A stretch of 64,000 nucleotides of DNA from JANQEU01 sp965601455 (GTDB taxonomy: Bacteria; Bacteroidota; Bacteroidia; Cytophagales; Cyclobacteriaceae), in contig OZ271831.1 of NCBI GenBank assembly GCA_965601455.1, forward strand, positions 4,340,001-4,404,000. Direction: 5' to 3'. The notes beneath the pieces were generated by a model. The model searched no databases and was not told where the DNA came from. It saw nothing but the letters and a program-made list of their open reading frames with translations. Both the position numbers and the translations under genes were made by a program. This document shows positions 17,500-26,130 of this stretch, one piece after another. How positions within the stretch are numbered: the stretch's first letter is position 1; each line of letters opens with the position of its first letter.

Positions 17500-18598
17500 T
17501 CGGCAATACTGTCTTACAGATGTCAAGTATTTCCATGGTTGTCTTCTGCCATGAAAACTCCTTTGCTCGATTCAAACCATCCTGAATCAATTTCTCCCTT
17601 CGGGAAGGTTCATCCAGCAATAAATTCATTTTCTCATATAAATCCTGTGAATCGTTTGTGTTGTAATACAATGCGGCGTTCATTGCAACCTCAGGGAAAG
17701 AGGAATGGTAAGGAATAACCACCGGGCAACCACATTTCATTGCCTCTAATATAGGTATTCCAAATCCTTCATATTCGGACGGAAATATGAAAAATGATGC
17801 TTTGGAGTATATCGAATAAAGCTCATTGTCTTCGAAATCATACTGACTAACGTTTTTTACAAGGTCCAATTCCTTTATGTCATCTATTTCCGATTTGGTA
17901 AATGGGCCACCCCCTGCACATAGCAATTGCTGATCAGGATGTTGGTTGACCAGTGATCGAAAGGATTTGAGAAGAAAGTCGAAGTTTTTATAAAACCTTC
18001 GATTTCCTACAAATAAAATATACCCGGATCTATCAAATGAAGATTCAATTTCCTCGATCGATTGGCTCAGATAAACAACACTAATCTTATCTGGATCGAG
18101 GCCGTGATTGTACTCTTGAAGGTCGGATTTCGTGTTTTCCGAAATGGCAATAATATGCCGCGATGACGATACGATCTTCCTTTTATTCTCAACCACCGTC
18201 GGATCGGCCTTAGCCAAATCAGGATATCTCTCATGGATCATATCATAAATGGTAGGTATTAGCTTTTGTGGATCGATAATGTCAATGAAATAGGGATCGT
18301 AGTATGAGGACAAGAATACATCGAAGTCATTCCTCTTGATTCGTTCAATCGCATACTGTAGATCGTTTTTAAAGATTCTTCTAAAGATCCTAGGGAATCT
18401 TTTCTCCAAAAATATCCTCCGGGGATAGGACAATAACCCTTTCTCTTTCAGGTGAAGATTCTTTCGATTGATTAACAGAGGGCATTCAACTTCCACTCCC
18501 TCCTGAGAACTAAACCCATCGATTAACTCAGCAAAATACCTTGATATGCCGCCGAATTTTTGGTACCAAAAGATTTGAGGATCAATGAGAATTTTCAT
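17492..18598 (-). CDS. GT4 family glycosyltransferase (mannosyltransferase-like)
   Basis: A 368-residue GT-B enzyme. The N-terminus 'PQIFWYQKFGGISRYFAELI' is typical of WbaZ/MtfB-like mannosyltransferases, 'VYLSQSIEEI' and 'ILFVGNRRFYKNFDFLLKSF' form the linker and donor-site region, and 'SEYEGFGIPILEAMKCGCPV' holds the E-x7-E motif that binds the nucleotide sugar. It is 20 bases downstream of a GT2 gene. Donor is plausibly a GDP-sugar given two Gmd-like enzymes here; this is inference. Confidence 0.9.
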   Translation of the reverse strand: MKILIDPQIFWYQKFGGISRYFAELIDGFSSQEGVEVECPLLINRKNLHLKEKGLLSYPRRIFLEKRFPRIFRRIFKNDLQYAIERIKRNDFDVFLSSYYDPYFIDIIDPQKLIPTIYDMIHERYPDLAKADPTVVENKRKIVSSSRHIIAISENTKSDLQEYNHGLDPDKISVVYLSQSIEEIESSFDRSGYILFVGNRRFYKNFDFLLKSFRSLVNQHPDQQLLCAGGGPFTKSEIDDIKELDLVKNVSQYDFEDNELYSIYSKASFFIFPSEYEGFGIPILEAMKCGCPVVIPYHSSFPEVAMNAALYYNTNDSQDLYEKMNLLLDEPSRREKLIQDGLNRAKEFSWQKTTMEILDICKTVLPNA

Positions 18599-18618
18599 AT
18601 TTGAGAGTTCAATTTAAT

Positions 18619-19494
18619 TTATCCCAAGAGTTGAGTTCTTACTTGATTCCAATCATCACCAAGAAATCGTCTTTTGAAGATTTTAATCAATTGCACGGTC
18701 ATACTCAAACGTTGTTTGATTGTTAAACTCTTTTTAATCACTCCGCGGTGTATAGATTTTATTTGATTCAGAAGAATAATATGGTAGATGAATAACGATT
18801 GCAACTTGTTCAAACCATATTGCCTAGCAAGAGTCTCCCTACTCTTAGATGCTCCTCCAATTGATCGGTGAATTTTTGTTTTTGTGGTGACTGTGCAAAA
18901 ACCTTGGGCAGTTACTTGAGCGACCATTGTCCAGTCAGATCCAAGTTTGTGCTCCAATTTGGCTTTTACAAGTGCTCTCCGTAAGTAAACACCGTAGAAA
19001 ATGCTATTCAAACTTACCGCGTTAAAATATCTCCATAATCGATTAAAGGTATTTGAGTCAGTCGAATCTATTACAGCATCAATTACTTCTTTATCGTTAT
19101 CCTCGTCATAATGAATTCCAATACCTGCAACGTTGGTTATGCCTTCCTCATTTAGATGTACTTCCATGCACTTTTCTATATAGTTTTCCTCGATCCAATC
19201 ATCATCGGCCAGCCACATAAAAAAATCCCCCTTGGCCTTTTTCAATAGAAAGTTGAAATTCGGCACCGCGCCAATATTTGATTGTTGAATATAGAAAGTC
19301 ACTCTGGGGTCTCCCTTCGCAATATTCTCTAAAGCAGAAAGGTGTGCCTTGTCGGTAGATGCATTATCTGAAACCAGAATTTCCAATTCCGAATATGATT
19401 GATTTCGTACGGAATCCAAGGCTTTTAGTAATCCTTCCGACCTGTTGTATGTGGGTATCCCAACGGTCACAAGAGGTCTGTCCAGATTTATCAT
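18619..19494 (-). CDS. GT2 family glycosyltransferase
   Basis: A 291-residue GT-A enzyme with 'VGIPTYNRSEGLLKAL', 'VSDNASTD' (41-48) and 'WLADDDW' (94-100) as the nucleotide and metal sites. The C-terminal third is basic and amphipathic, suggesting membrane association. The ATG overlaps the stop of the CmcI-type gene as ATGA (19491-19494). Acceptor unknown. Confidence 0.9.
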   Translation of the reverse strand: MINLDRPLVTVGIPTYNRSEGLLKALDSVRNQSYSELEILVSDNASTDKAHLSALENIAKGDPRVTFYIQQSNIGAVPNFNFLLKKAKGDFFMWLADDDWIEENYIEKCMEVHLNEEGITNVAGIGIHYDEDNDKEVIDAVIDSTDSNTFNRLWRYFNAVSLNSIFYGVYLRRALVKAKLEHKLGSDWTMVAQVTAQGFCTVTTKTKIHRSIGGASKSRETLARQYGLNKLQSLFIYHIILLNQIKSIHRGVIKKSLTIKQRLSMTVQLIKIFKRRFLGDDWNQVRTQLLG

Positions 19495-20222
19495 TTTATC
19501 CTTTTAAGATATCCCTCTGGAGCCACACTTATTAATAGCTTATTGTCAACGGAGATGTCTGATTCAAAATCACCATTTTCTCTTAGAAAATGATGAACTG
19601 CAGACTTTGGATTGTTCCCCGGTCCCCAATTTCTGCCGGGTAGGTATCCGTCAGGTAAATCCTCGACAATGGTGTCAAAAACGACCAAATAGGATCCTTT
19701 AGTTACGAATGGAGAATATAGCTTGAGTTCATCATAAACGTGTTCGTGCGTATGATTTGAGTCCAAAACTACCAAAACTGTTTCTTTACCCTGGGCAAAT
19801 TTGCTTACCTGATCAACAATTTGATTGTCAACCGACGACCCTTGGATCATAGAAATTCTTTTGAACATAGGATGTTTCTCTATTTCTATTTTGTTGTGCT
19901 CTCGAATATCTATGTCCACCCCGACAATTTCACCCTTACCAATTAACTCCAGGATGGAGGAGTAAAAAATAAGAGATCCTCCATGAGCTATGCCAGTTTC
20001 AATAATAAGATCTGGCTTTAAGGACCAAATAATCTCCTGCATAGCCACCATGTCCTGTGGATATTGAATGATTGGCCTGCCTAACCATGAGAAATTATAT
20101 GAATACTGGGCCTCATTTGATTCTTTATTGAAGTCTTTAGCGGCCTGAATAAGTCCGGAGTAACCGGGATTCTTAGCTATCCTTTTTTCTCTTTCACTTT
20201 CAAATTTTTTTATCTCACTCAT
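19491..20222 (-). CDS. Cephalosporin hydroxylase (CmcI) family protein, probable sugar O-methyltransferase
   Basis: A 243-residue protein of the CmcI/RmtX group, which has a Rossmann SAM-binding fold. 'IIETGIAHGGSLIFYSSIL' (73-91) is motif I, 'VGVDIDIREHN' follows and 'LVVLDSNHTHEHVYDEL' is the characteristic metal/SAM segment; 'RNWGPGNNPKSAVHHFL' near the end is strongly conserved in the family. Rhamnosyl O-methyltransferases belong to this family. It shares one base with the upstream gene stop (TAATG). It probably methylates a hydroxyl of a glycan residue. Confidence 0.87.
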   Translation of the reverse strand: MSEIKKFESEREKRIAKNPGYSGLIQAAKDFNKESNEAQYSYNFSWLGRPIIQYPQDMVAMQEIIWSLKPDLIIETGIAHGGSLIFYSSILELIGKGEIVGVDIDIREHNKIEIEKHPMFKRISMIQGSSVDNQIVDQVSKFAQGKETVLVVLDSNHTHEHVYDELKLYSPFVTKGSYLVVFDTIVEDLPDGYLPGRNWGPGNNPKSAVHHFLRENGDFESDISVDNKLLISVAPEGYLKRIK

Positions 20223-21070
20223 TATATCTTATTGAATGGTTGAAAATTATAGTTTTTAATACCCCAAAAAGCCATGGGTTCATAATCTGGGTATGGATAA
20301 TGTCCCAGATTCAATTGGATTTTCTTTCCGGATTCCTTGATTAACCTCTCTACTAATGACCGTACTGATACTGGCTTTCCACTGCAACCATTGATAATGC
20401 CATCGTACTTAGCATCTACGATCAGTTGGCATAATTGGTCTGCGATTTCATGAATATGAGAGTAATCCCGAATCTGTTCGCCGAAACTCATATTGAATGA
20501 TGGTTTGCCGCTGTCTAGAGCATCATTCAGTTGTCCAAAAAGACTATTTGACCTTTGACCTTCCCCATAAATGTAAAAGAGTCTAACCCACTTTAGTTTG
20601 AAGTCCAAAGTATGTTTCAATTGCTCAAGAAACCTTCGTAAAGAATCTTTAGCAATGGTGTAAGGTATTTTTGGATCCGCTGGTTGATCAACAGCAATCG
20701 GACCCGAAGTCATACCATACTCAAGACAGGTTCCCGTGACCAATATATTTCCTACTCCCTGCTCAATTATAGATTTAAGAAAGAAATAACTGTCAAAAAG
20801 ATTCTTCTCAATATGGAACATCTCGAAATAGTTAGGTAGACCTGCCCATGCTAAATGGATAACGCCATCGGGACGGCCAATCGCCTTCAAGTTCAATGCC
20901 TTTCGAGAACTTAGATCGTGATGGACTAGCTTAACTCTATCATGCCACCTATAATTTACTGAATCCATTTTACCCTTGAGCACTGCAATTACTTCGTGAC
21001 CTTGATCGAGTAATCGCAGCGTTACGGCATTGCCTATAAAACCTGTTGCCCCGGTTACTAAAATTCTCAA
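20222..21070 (-). CDS. NAD-dependent epimerase/reductase of a CDP-sugar cassette
   Basis: An extended SDR whose fold begins at 'RILVTGATGFIG'. I choose the TTG at 21068-21070, which overlaps the C-methyltransferase stop as TTGA and gives 282 residues beginning directly at the Rossmann fold. An in-frame ATG at 21118 would add 16 residues with no fold role and a 52-base overlap. 'HLAWAGLPNYF' and 'VTGTCLEYG' replace the commoner SDR motifs; 'PYTIAKDSL' carries YxxxK. It is the last gene of RfbF-RfbG-RmlC-like-C-methyltransferase, so it is best read as the 4-ketoreductase finishing the CDP-sugar. Confidence 0.78.
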   Translation of the reverse strand: MRILVTGATGFIGNAVTLRLLDQGHEVIAVLKGKMDSVNYRWHDRVKLVHHDLSSRKALNLKAIGRPDGVIHLAWAGLPNYFEMFHIEKNLFDSYFFLKSIIEQGVGNILVTGTCLEYGMTSGPIAVDQPADPKIPYTIAKDSLRRFLEQLKHTLDFKLKWVRLFYIYGEGQRSNSLFGQLNDALDSGKPSFNMSFGEQIRDYSHIHEIADQLCQLIVDAKYDGIINGCSGKPVSVRSLVERLIKESGKKIQLNLGHYPYPDYEPMAFWGIKNYNFQPFNKI

Positions 21071-22290
21071 TTTAGAATGGTTAATTCCGGTTGGATAACT
21101 ACAAATTTTGCACCCCATTCCCTGGTATACTCCAAAGCCGAGAGAACCTCTTCCTTTATATTCCATGGAAGAATGACTATATAATCCGGTTTATCTGATT
21201 TCAGAATCTCCGGATTAAGAACTGGAATATGACTACCTGGTAGGAACTTGCCTTGCTTCGATGGTGCAGCATCACAAACATATTTCATCATATCGGATTT
21301 TATACCAGCATAATTCATGAGTGTATTCCCCTTCGCCGCTGCACCGTATCCAGCCACTGACTTTCCTTGCTTCTTAGCTTCAAGAAGAAATAATAGAAAA
21401 TCATTTTTGATCTTTATCGCCTTCTCTTGAAACCCACGGTAAGTTTCGATATTATCCAATCCAAATTTTTTTTCCGCCTCAATCAATGTCGAGACTTGTT
21501 TTGTTACTTCCTTAGATCCTAGCCTACTGCCATAAATCCTTAAACTGCCACCATGAGTTGGTATTTGCTCAACGTCAAAAACTTCCAAATCATACTTGTA
21601 AAAGATTGAATTTACCGCAAGTAGTGACAAATAGCTGAAGTGCTCGTGGTAAACTGTATCAAATTGAACAAATTTGATCAGCTCCAACAGATGTGGAAAT
21701 TCTAACGTCACAACGCCGTCAGACTTGAGCAAAAGGCTAATTCCTTCCGTAAAATCATTGATGTCGGGAACATGAGCAAAAACATTGTTGCCAATAATCA
21801 AATCCGCACTTTTACTTTGCTTTACAAGTTCGTTTGCCAGTAATGCACTGAAGAACTTGTTTAGAGTAGGAACACCTTGTTCCACTGCTGCATCAGCCGT
21901 ACTTTTTGTAGGTTCAATACCCAAACAAGGAATTCCCTTTTCGACAAAGTTCTTTAACAGGTATCCGTCATTCGAAGCAAGCTCGACAACATGGCTGTTC
22001 TCATCGAGTTTCAGCTTTTCTGTAATCATCTGAGAATAACGCCTACAGTGATCCAACCAACTCTTGGATGTGGAAGAAAAGTAAGCATATTCATTATCAA
22101 AAAGGCTTTCGGCTTCCGTGTAGTCTTCAGTCTGAACCAACCAGCAATTACTACAGACTTGGACTCTTAATGGGTAGGTAATTTCGGGTTTCCCAAGGTG
22201 ATCAGGAGAAAGATAGGCATTTGAGGGAGCCGAGTAACCCAGGTCTAGAAATAACTCTTTAAGTTGATGATTACAATGTCTGCAGGTCAT
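21067..22290 (-). CDS. NDP-hexose C-methyltransferase (NovU/TylCIII-like)
   Basis: A 407-residue three-domain enzyme. The N-terminal zinc-binding domain has C3/C6 and C46/C49; the SAM domain shows 'VVELASNDGYLL' (99-110); the C-terminal domain shows 'VAGYGAAAKGNTLMNY'. 'TVYHEHFSYLSL' near 215-226 contains the His/Glu residues used in sugar C-methylation. Relatives methylate C3 or C5 of NDP-4-keto-6-deoxy sugars. Starting ATGA overlap with the RmlC-like gene and position in an RfbF/RfbG operon point to a CDP-4-keto-6-deoxyhexose substrate. Confidence 0.9.
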   Translation of the reverse strand: MTCRHCNHQLKELFLDLGYSAPSNAYLSPDHLGKPEITYPLRVQVCSNCWLVQTEDYTEAESLFDNEYAYFSSTSKSWLDHCRRYSQMITEKLKLDENSHVVELASNDGYLLKNFVEKGIPCLGIEPTKSTADAAVEQGVPTLNKFFSALLANELVKQSKSADLIIGNNVFAHVPDINDFTEGISLLLKSDGVVTLEFPHLLELIKFVQFDTVYHEHFSYLSLLAVNSIFYKYDLEVFDVEQIPTHGGSLRIYGSRLGSKEVTKQVSTLIEAEKKFGLDNIETYRGFQEKAIKIKNDFLLFLLEAKKQGKSVAGYGAAAKGNTLMNYAGIKSDMMKYVCDAAPSKQGKFLPGSHIPVLNPEILKSDKPDYIVILPWNIKEEVLSALEYTREWGAKFVVIQPELTILN

Positions 22291-22841
22291 AGTCCCTTGT
22301 AGTCTTTGGTCAGGTAAGAATGATTTTTATCCCGCTGTGATATTTCTGTAACTGGCAGCGGCCAGTCGATAGCTAATATCGGATCATCCCAAGGAATGCC
22401 TGCCTCACTATTAGCCTGATATCTATGAGTGTGTAGATAGATCATCTCAATGTCATTTTCAAGAGATTGAAAACCATGGGCCACACCTTCCGGTAAAACC
22501 AGCGCAAAGTTATTGGTCTCGGTCAATTCTATTCTAATGTGCTTCAAAAATGTAGGTGAGTTTTGACGCAAGTCAACTCCAATATCTAATATGCTACCTT
22601 TAATACATCTTATTATTTTCATTTCCTGGAATGGAGGTACCTGAAAATGTAACCCGCGGACTGTCCCCTTATTTGATGTTTTGGAATAATTAATCTGTCT
22701 TATGCGTCTATCTCCAATTACAGTGTGAAGTTCGTCCTCACAGAAAAGCCTTTGAAATTGCCCTCTTTCATCTTTGAAAACCTGCGATTCAACTAAGAAA
22801 ACACCCTCAATGCTAGTCGGTTTGGTTGTTAATTTGCCCAA
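22287..22841 (-). CDS. rfbC: RmlC-like NDP-4-keto-6-deoxyhexose 3-/3,5-epimerase
   Basis: A 184-residue cupin of RmlC length. 'FKDERGQF' (22-29), R62/H65 in 'VRGLHFQ', K75, 'PEGVAHGFQSL' (117-127) and Y141 with 'EAGIPWDDP' are the family's substrate and catalytic residues. The best start is a TTG at 22839-22841, preceded six bases upstream by a purine-rich 'AGAGAGAGG'; no ATG lies before the fold. It overlaps the end of rfbG by 13 bases. In this cassette the natural substrate is probably CDP-4-keto-6-deoxyglucose rather than the dTDP-sugar. Confidence 0.85.
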   Translation of the reverse strand: MGKLTTKPTSIEGVFLVESQVFKDERGQFQRLFCEDELHTVIGDRRIRQINYSKTSNKGTVRGLHFQVPPFQEMKIIRCIKGSILDIGVDLRQNSPTFLKHIRIELTETNNFALVLPEGVAHGFQSLENDIEMIYLHTHRYQANSEAGIPWDDPILAIDWPLPVTEISQRDKNHSYLTKDYKGL

Positions 22842-23920
22842 GAAACACCTCTCTCTCTGGCCAGTTTTATGTATTTGTTCAACTGGTTTATAGAAATTAC
22901 CTCATTAGCATCTATAAATGATTTGTACCAATCCACTGTAAATTGAAGAGTTTCCTGTAAAGTGAGTACTGGCTCCCATTTCAGTAATTTTTGGGCCTTT
23001 GACGAATCCAACATTAGAAAATTAGATTCCGCGGGATGAATCTCATCGGAAACTCCCCATTTTAGCTCAGGCCACATCGCCTTTATACCGGATAACAAAT
23101 CTTCTACTTTTAAGTTATTTTGATAGTCAGGGCCAAAATTCCAATTCCCTGAAGCTTTTTCATTTCGCTCAATTAATTGTTGAGCCAGAGAGAGGTATCC
23201 ACTAACAGATTCTAGCACATGTTGCCAAGGACGGGTAGCTTGGGGGCTTCTAATAACCAAAGTTTCATTTCTGGTGATACTTCTAACAATATCAGGAACC
23301 AGGCGATCTTCTGACCAATCCCCTCCACCGATAACATTACCAGCTCTTCCGGTTGCTACTTGAATAGAGGATCCCATTAAAAAGGATTTAGTGAAACTTT
23401 GGACCAGTATTTCAGTAGCAGCTTTCGATGCAGAATAGGGATCGCTTCCTCCAAGTCTATCAATCTCCCTGTAGCCCCATTCCCATTCTTTGTTTTCATA
23501 GCATTTATCTGTTGTCACCACCAAGAGGGACTCAAGATCAGGGCAGCTTCTGGCCGCCATCATAACATTCAAAGTGCCCATCACATTAGTTTTCCATGTC
23601 TCCACAGGATTATTATATGACCTTCTGACTAATGGTTGTGCAGCAAGATGAAAAATCATTTCCGGGTTGATCTTTTGGATTGTATCCTTCAGTTTAGTCT
23701 CATCGTTGATGTCCAGACGAATGTCTTCATAGCAATCAATATCCAGGTTATCCCAATGATTCGGCTCATAGTCAGGATCGAGGCTTATTCCATAGACTTT
23801 TCCACCCATCAAGGAAACCCACAAAGCTAGCCAGCTCCCTTTGAACCCGGTATGGCCGGTGATTAGAACTTTTCTGCCCTTATAGCTCCGTGTCAAATCC
23901 GAGGTTACCATATTTTCCAT
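22829..23920 (-). CDS. rfbG: CDP-glucose 4,6-dehydratase
   Basis: About 363 residues, matching RfbG/DdhB throughout. Key stretches are 'KVLITGHTGFKGSWLALW' near the N-terminus, 'HLAAQPLVRRSY', 'VVTTDKCYEN', YxxxK in 'PYSASKAATE' and 'RAGNVIGGGDW'. It dehydrates CDP-glucose to CDP-4-keto-6-deoxyglucose. ATGs at 23920 and 23911 are both possible and overlap the rfbF stop by 16 or 7 bases; I use the first. The gene is directly coupled to rfbF. Confidence 0.95.
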   Translation of the reverse strand: MENMVTSDLTRSYKGRKVLITGHTGFKGSWLALWVSLMGGKVYGISLDPDYEPNHWDNLDIDCYEDIRLDINDETKLKDTIQKINPEMIFHLAAQPLVRRSYNNPVETWKTNVMGTLNVMMAARSCPDLESLLVVTTDKCYENKEWEWGYREIDRLGGSDPYSASKAATEILVQSFTKSFLMGSSIQVATGRAGNVIGGGDWSEDRLVPDIVRSITRNETLVIRSPQATRPWQHVLESVSGYLSLAQQLIERNEKASGNWNFGPDYQNNLKVEDLLSGIKAMWPELKWGVSDEIHPAESNFLMLDSSKAQKLLKWEPVLTLQETLQFTVDWYKSFIDANEVISINQLNKYIKLARERGVSWAN

Positions 23921-24672
23921 GGGGCTTTCTTCGATTCCCAAAGATCTTCAAGTAGATTCTTGTCTCTCAGTGTATCCATGGGTTGAAAGAATCCTCTGTG
24001 AATATAAGCGGCTAATTGATTGTCTTTGGCGAGGCGTTCAAGAGGATCTTTTTCCCAGACGGTATTGTCTCCTTCAATGTAATCGAAAACTTCAGTGGAG
24101 AGCACGAAAAACCCGCCATTTATCCAACCTCCATCACCTACAGGTTTTTCCTCGAAACCGGTTATTCTTGTTTTTGATAAACCCAATGCGCCAAATCGTC
24201 CGGGAGGCTGAACCGCTGTTACGGTGGCATAGGTTCCTTCGGACTTATGAAATTCAATTAGACTCGTAAGGTCGACATTCGCTAATCCGTCACCGTAAGT
24301 GAAACAAAAATCATCATCTCCAAGATATTTTTGAACCTTTTTCAATCGTCCTCCGGTCATAGTGTTTTCACCAGTATCTATCAATGTAACCTTCCAGGGT
24401 TCAGCATGTTGTTGATGGACCTGCATTTTGTTTGTCTCCATCTCGAAAGTCACATCCGACCGGTGAAGGAAATAATTAGCAAAGTATTCCTTGATCATAT
24501 ATCCCTTATATCCACAACAAATGATGAACTCATTAAGGCCATAATACGAATAGACCTTCATTATATGCCACAAAATCGGAAGACCTCCAATTTCCACCAT
24601 CGGTTTGGGCCTTGTCGCGCTTTCCTCAGATATCCGGGTACCATATCCTCCGGCAAGAATTACTACTTTCAT
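23905..24672 (-). CDS. rfbF: Glucose-1-phosphate cytidylyltransferase
   Basis: A 255-residue nucleotidyltransferase close to RfbF/DdhA in length and sequence. 'LAGGYGTRISEES' (6-18) is the nucleotide-binding loop, 'RPKPMVEIGG' follows, 'FCFTYGDGLANVD' holds the metal-binding Asp and 'FFQPMDTLRDKNLLE' is near the C-terminus. It makes CDP-glucose from CTP and glucose-1-phosphate, committing carbon to the cassette downstream. It begins 3 bases after the Wzt-like ATPase gene. Confidence 0.96.
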   Translation of the reverse strand: MKVVILAGGYGTRISEESATRPKPMVEIGGLPILWHIMKVYSYYGLNEFIICCGYKGYMIKEYFANYFLHRSDVTFEMETNKMQVHQQHAEPWKVTLIDTGENTMTGGRLKKVQKYLGDDDFCFTYGDGLANVDLTSLIEFHKSEGTYATVTAVQPPGRFGALGLSKTRITGFEEKPVGDGGWINGGFFVLSTEVFDYIEGDNTVWEKDPLERLAKDNQLAAYIHRGFFQPMDTLRDKNLLEDLWESKKAPWKIW

Positions 24673-24675
24673 TCT

Positions 24676-25947
24676 CTATAATTTTTCAGTATTCCACTTC
24701 AGTCTTGGCCTGATGGACCCCGGGATCGTTCCCCGATAACTGTCTAATCTCATTTGAACATCTTCCACAACCTCGAAGGAAAGAGCCTCTCTTTCAAAGA
24801 AATGAATATTCCTACCGGGATAACTGGTGACTGCCAGACCTACCGTATAGATACCTTCATTTAGTAAATGGTCATCGAGCTTTATCCTTGATTTATAAAC
24901 TCCTTTTTCCATTGGCGTACTCGGCGTCGCTTCTGAACTAACAAATACGTACTCACCTTTTTGGTTAAACACGTGAATGTTTGGTATCGCGATTATTCCC
25001 TCCTTCTCAATATGAAATTCATATTCAACAAAACCTCCCTCGGTGAAATCCAGTTGATTAGTCAGTTGACCATTTTTATTCAATATCCTCGCACTCGCCA
25101 ATGATACCTGATTATCCCCTGGGCGAGAAGCCCATTTTCTCTCGTGTTTTAGCTTATGTGTGTCACTAATGTATTTCTGAATTATCTCCTCGGTAGATCC
25201 CATTGTCATCAATTGCCCGTTTTCAAGGAACATAGATTTTTCACAAATAGAGCTTATCGATGTCATATTATGACTGACAAATAGGATAGTCCTTCCCTCT
25301 CCTTTATTGATCTGATTCATTTTACCCAGACATTTCTTCTGAAATTCGGCATCACCAACGGCAAGAACTTCATCGACAATCAAAATTTCGGACTGAAGAT
25401 GTGCAGCTACGGCAAAACCCAACCTCACGTACATGCCTGAACTGTATCGTTTTACAGGTGTATCAACATACCTAGCCACACCCGCAAAATCGACAATATC
25501 ATCAAAATGTCTTTTAATCTCTGATCGCCTCATTCCCAAGATCGATCCATTCAGGAAAATATTCTCTCTTCCAGTGAGCTCAGGATGGAAGCCGGTTCCT
25601 ACCTCTAGAAGACTTGCCACCCTCCCTTTAATCCTAATGTCCCCGGAGGTGGGAGAGGTTACCCGACTCAGTAACTTGAGTAGGGTTGACTTTCCTGCAC
25701 CATTCTTTCCAATAATTCCAATCGTATCTCCTTGTTCAACCTGAAAGTTGATGTCTCGGAGACTCCAAACCACATTGGAAGTTCCGACCTTTGCACGATC
25801 ATTTGATTCGCCTACTTTCAAAAAAGGATCTTCTTTACCTCTGAATAGTGCCCACCAGCGCTCTACATCCTTGGATAAAGCACCAGTATTGAATTGACCT
25901 AAACGGTACGCTTTTGAAAGATTCTGGACGTCAATAGCATGAGACAT
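24676..25947 (-). CDS. wzt: O-polysaccharide ABC transporter ATPase with C-terminal Wzt-type glycan-binding domain
   Basis: A 423-residue protein. The ATPase domain has Walker A 'GKNGAGKST' (80-88), signature 'YSSGMYVRLGF' (168-178), Walker B 'ILIVDE' (188-193) and the switch H226. Residues 250-423 form a beta-rich extension like Wzt-C, which in O9a-type systems recognises the capped non-reducing end of the polymer. With the permease at 26131 it exports a lipid-linked glycan across the inner membrane. The 183-base gap upstream holds a -7 promoter match and a tandem repeat. Confidence 0.93.
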   Translation of the reverse strand: MSHAIDVQNLSKAYRLGQFNTGALSKDVERWWALFRGKEDPFLKVGESNDRAKVGTSNVVWSLRDINFQVEQGDTIGIIGKNGAGKSTLLKLLSRVTSPTSGDIRIKGRVASLLEVGTGFHPELTGRENIFLNGSILGMRRSEIKRHFDDIVDFAGVARYVDTPVKRYSSGMYVRLGFAVAAHLQSEILIVDEVLAVGDAEFQKKCLGKMNQINKGEGRTILFVSHNMTSISSICEKSMFLENGQLMTMGSTEEIIQKYISDTHKLKHERKWASRPGDNQVSLASARILNKNGQLTNQLDFTEGGFVEYEFHIEKEGIIAIPNIHVFNQKGEYVFVSSEATPSTPMEKGVYKSRIKLDDHLLNEGIYTVGLAVTSYPGRNIHFFEREALSFEVVEDVQMRLDSYRGTIPGSIRPRLKWNTEKL

Positions 25948-26005
25948 TTTAAATGATTTGAAGATTCAGTACCAATTCTATCCATTCGTTAGAAGCGATT
26001 GGAAG

Positions 26006-26032
26006 AATCAGACGAAGTAATCAGCGAAGTAA
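26006..26032. repeat. Short tandem repeat bracketed by a 6-bp inverted repeat
   Basis: Two near-identical units, AATCAGACGAAGTAA (26006-26020) and AATCAGCGAAGTAA (26019-26032), lie head to tail. They are enclosed by GCGATT (25995-26000) and AATCGC (26033-26038), which could pair. The block lies between a candidate -7 element and the wzt start, so it would be in the 5' leader. The rest of this 183-base gap shows nothing I can name. Confidence 0.5.
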
Positions 26033-26041
26033 AATCGCCTG

Positions 26042-26049
26042 CAAAAGTA
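26042..26049 (-). promoter_or_regulatory. Candidate Bacteroidota -7 element upstream of wzt
   Basis: TACTTTTG on the minus strand fits TAnnTTTG. No TTG is found at the expected -33 spacing, so support rests on the -7 match and its place in the 183-base gap. The leader to the wzt ATG would be about 90 bases. Confidence 0.35.
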
Positions 26050-26130
26050 GGAACTAAAACTGTTTTGAATAAGTAATTTTATGTTTTTCAACCCATTCCC
26101 GCCAAACCAGTTTATTTAGGATTTCAAGGA

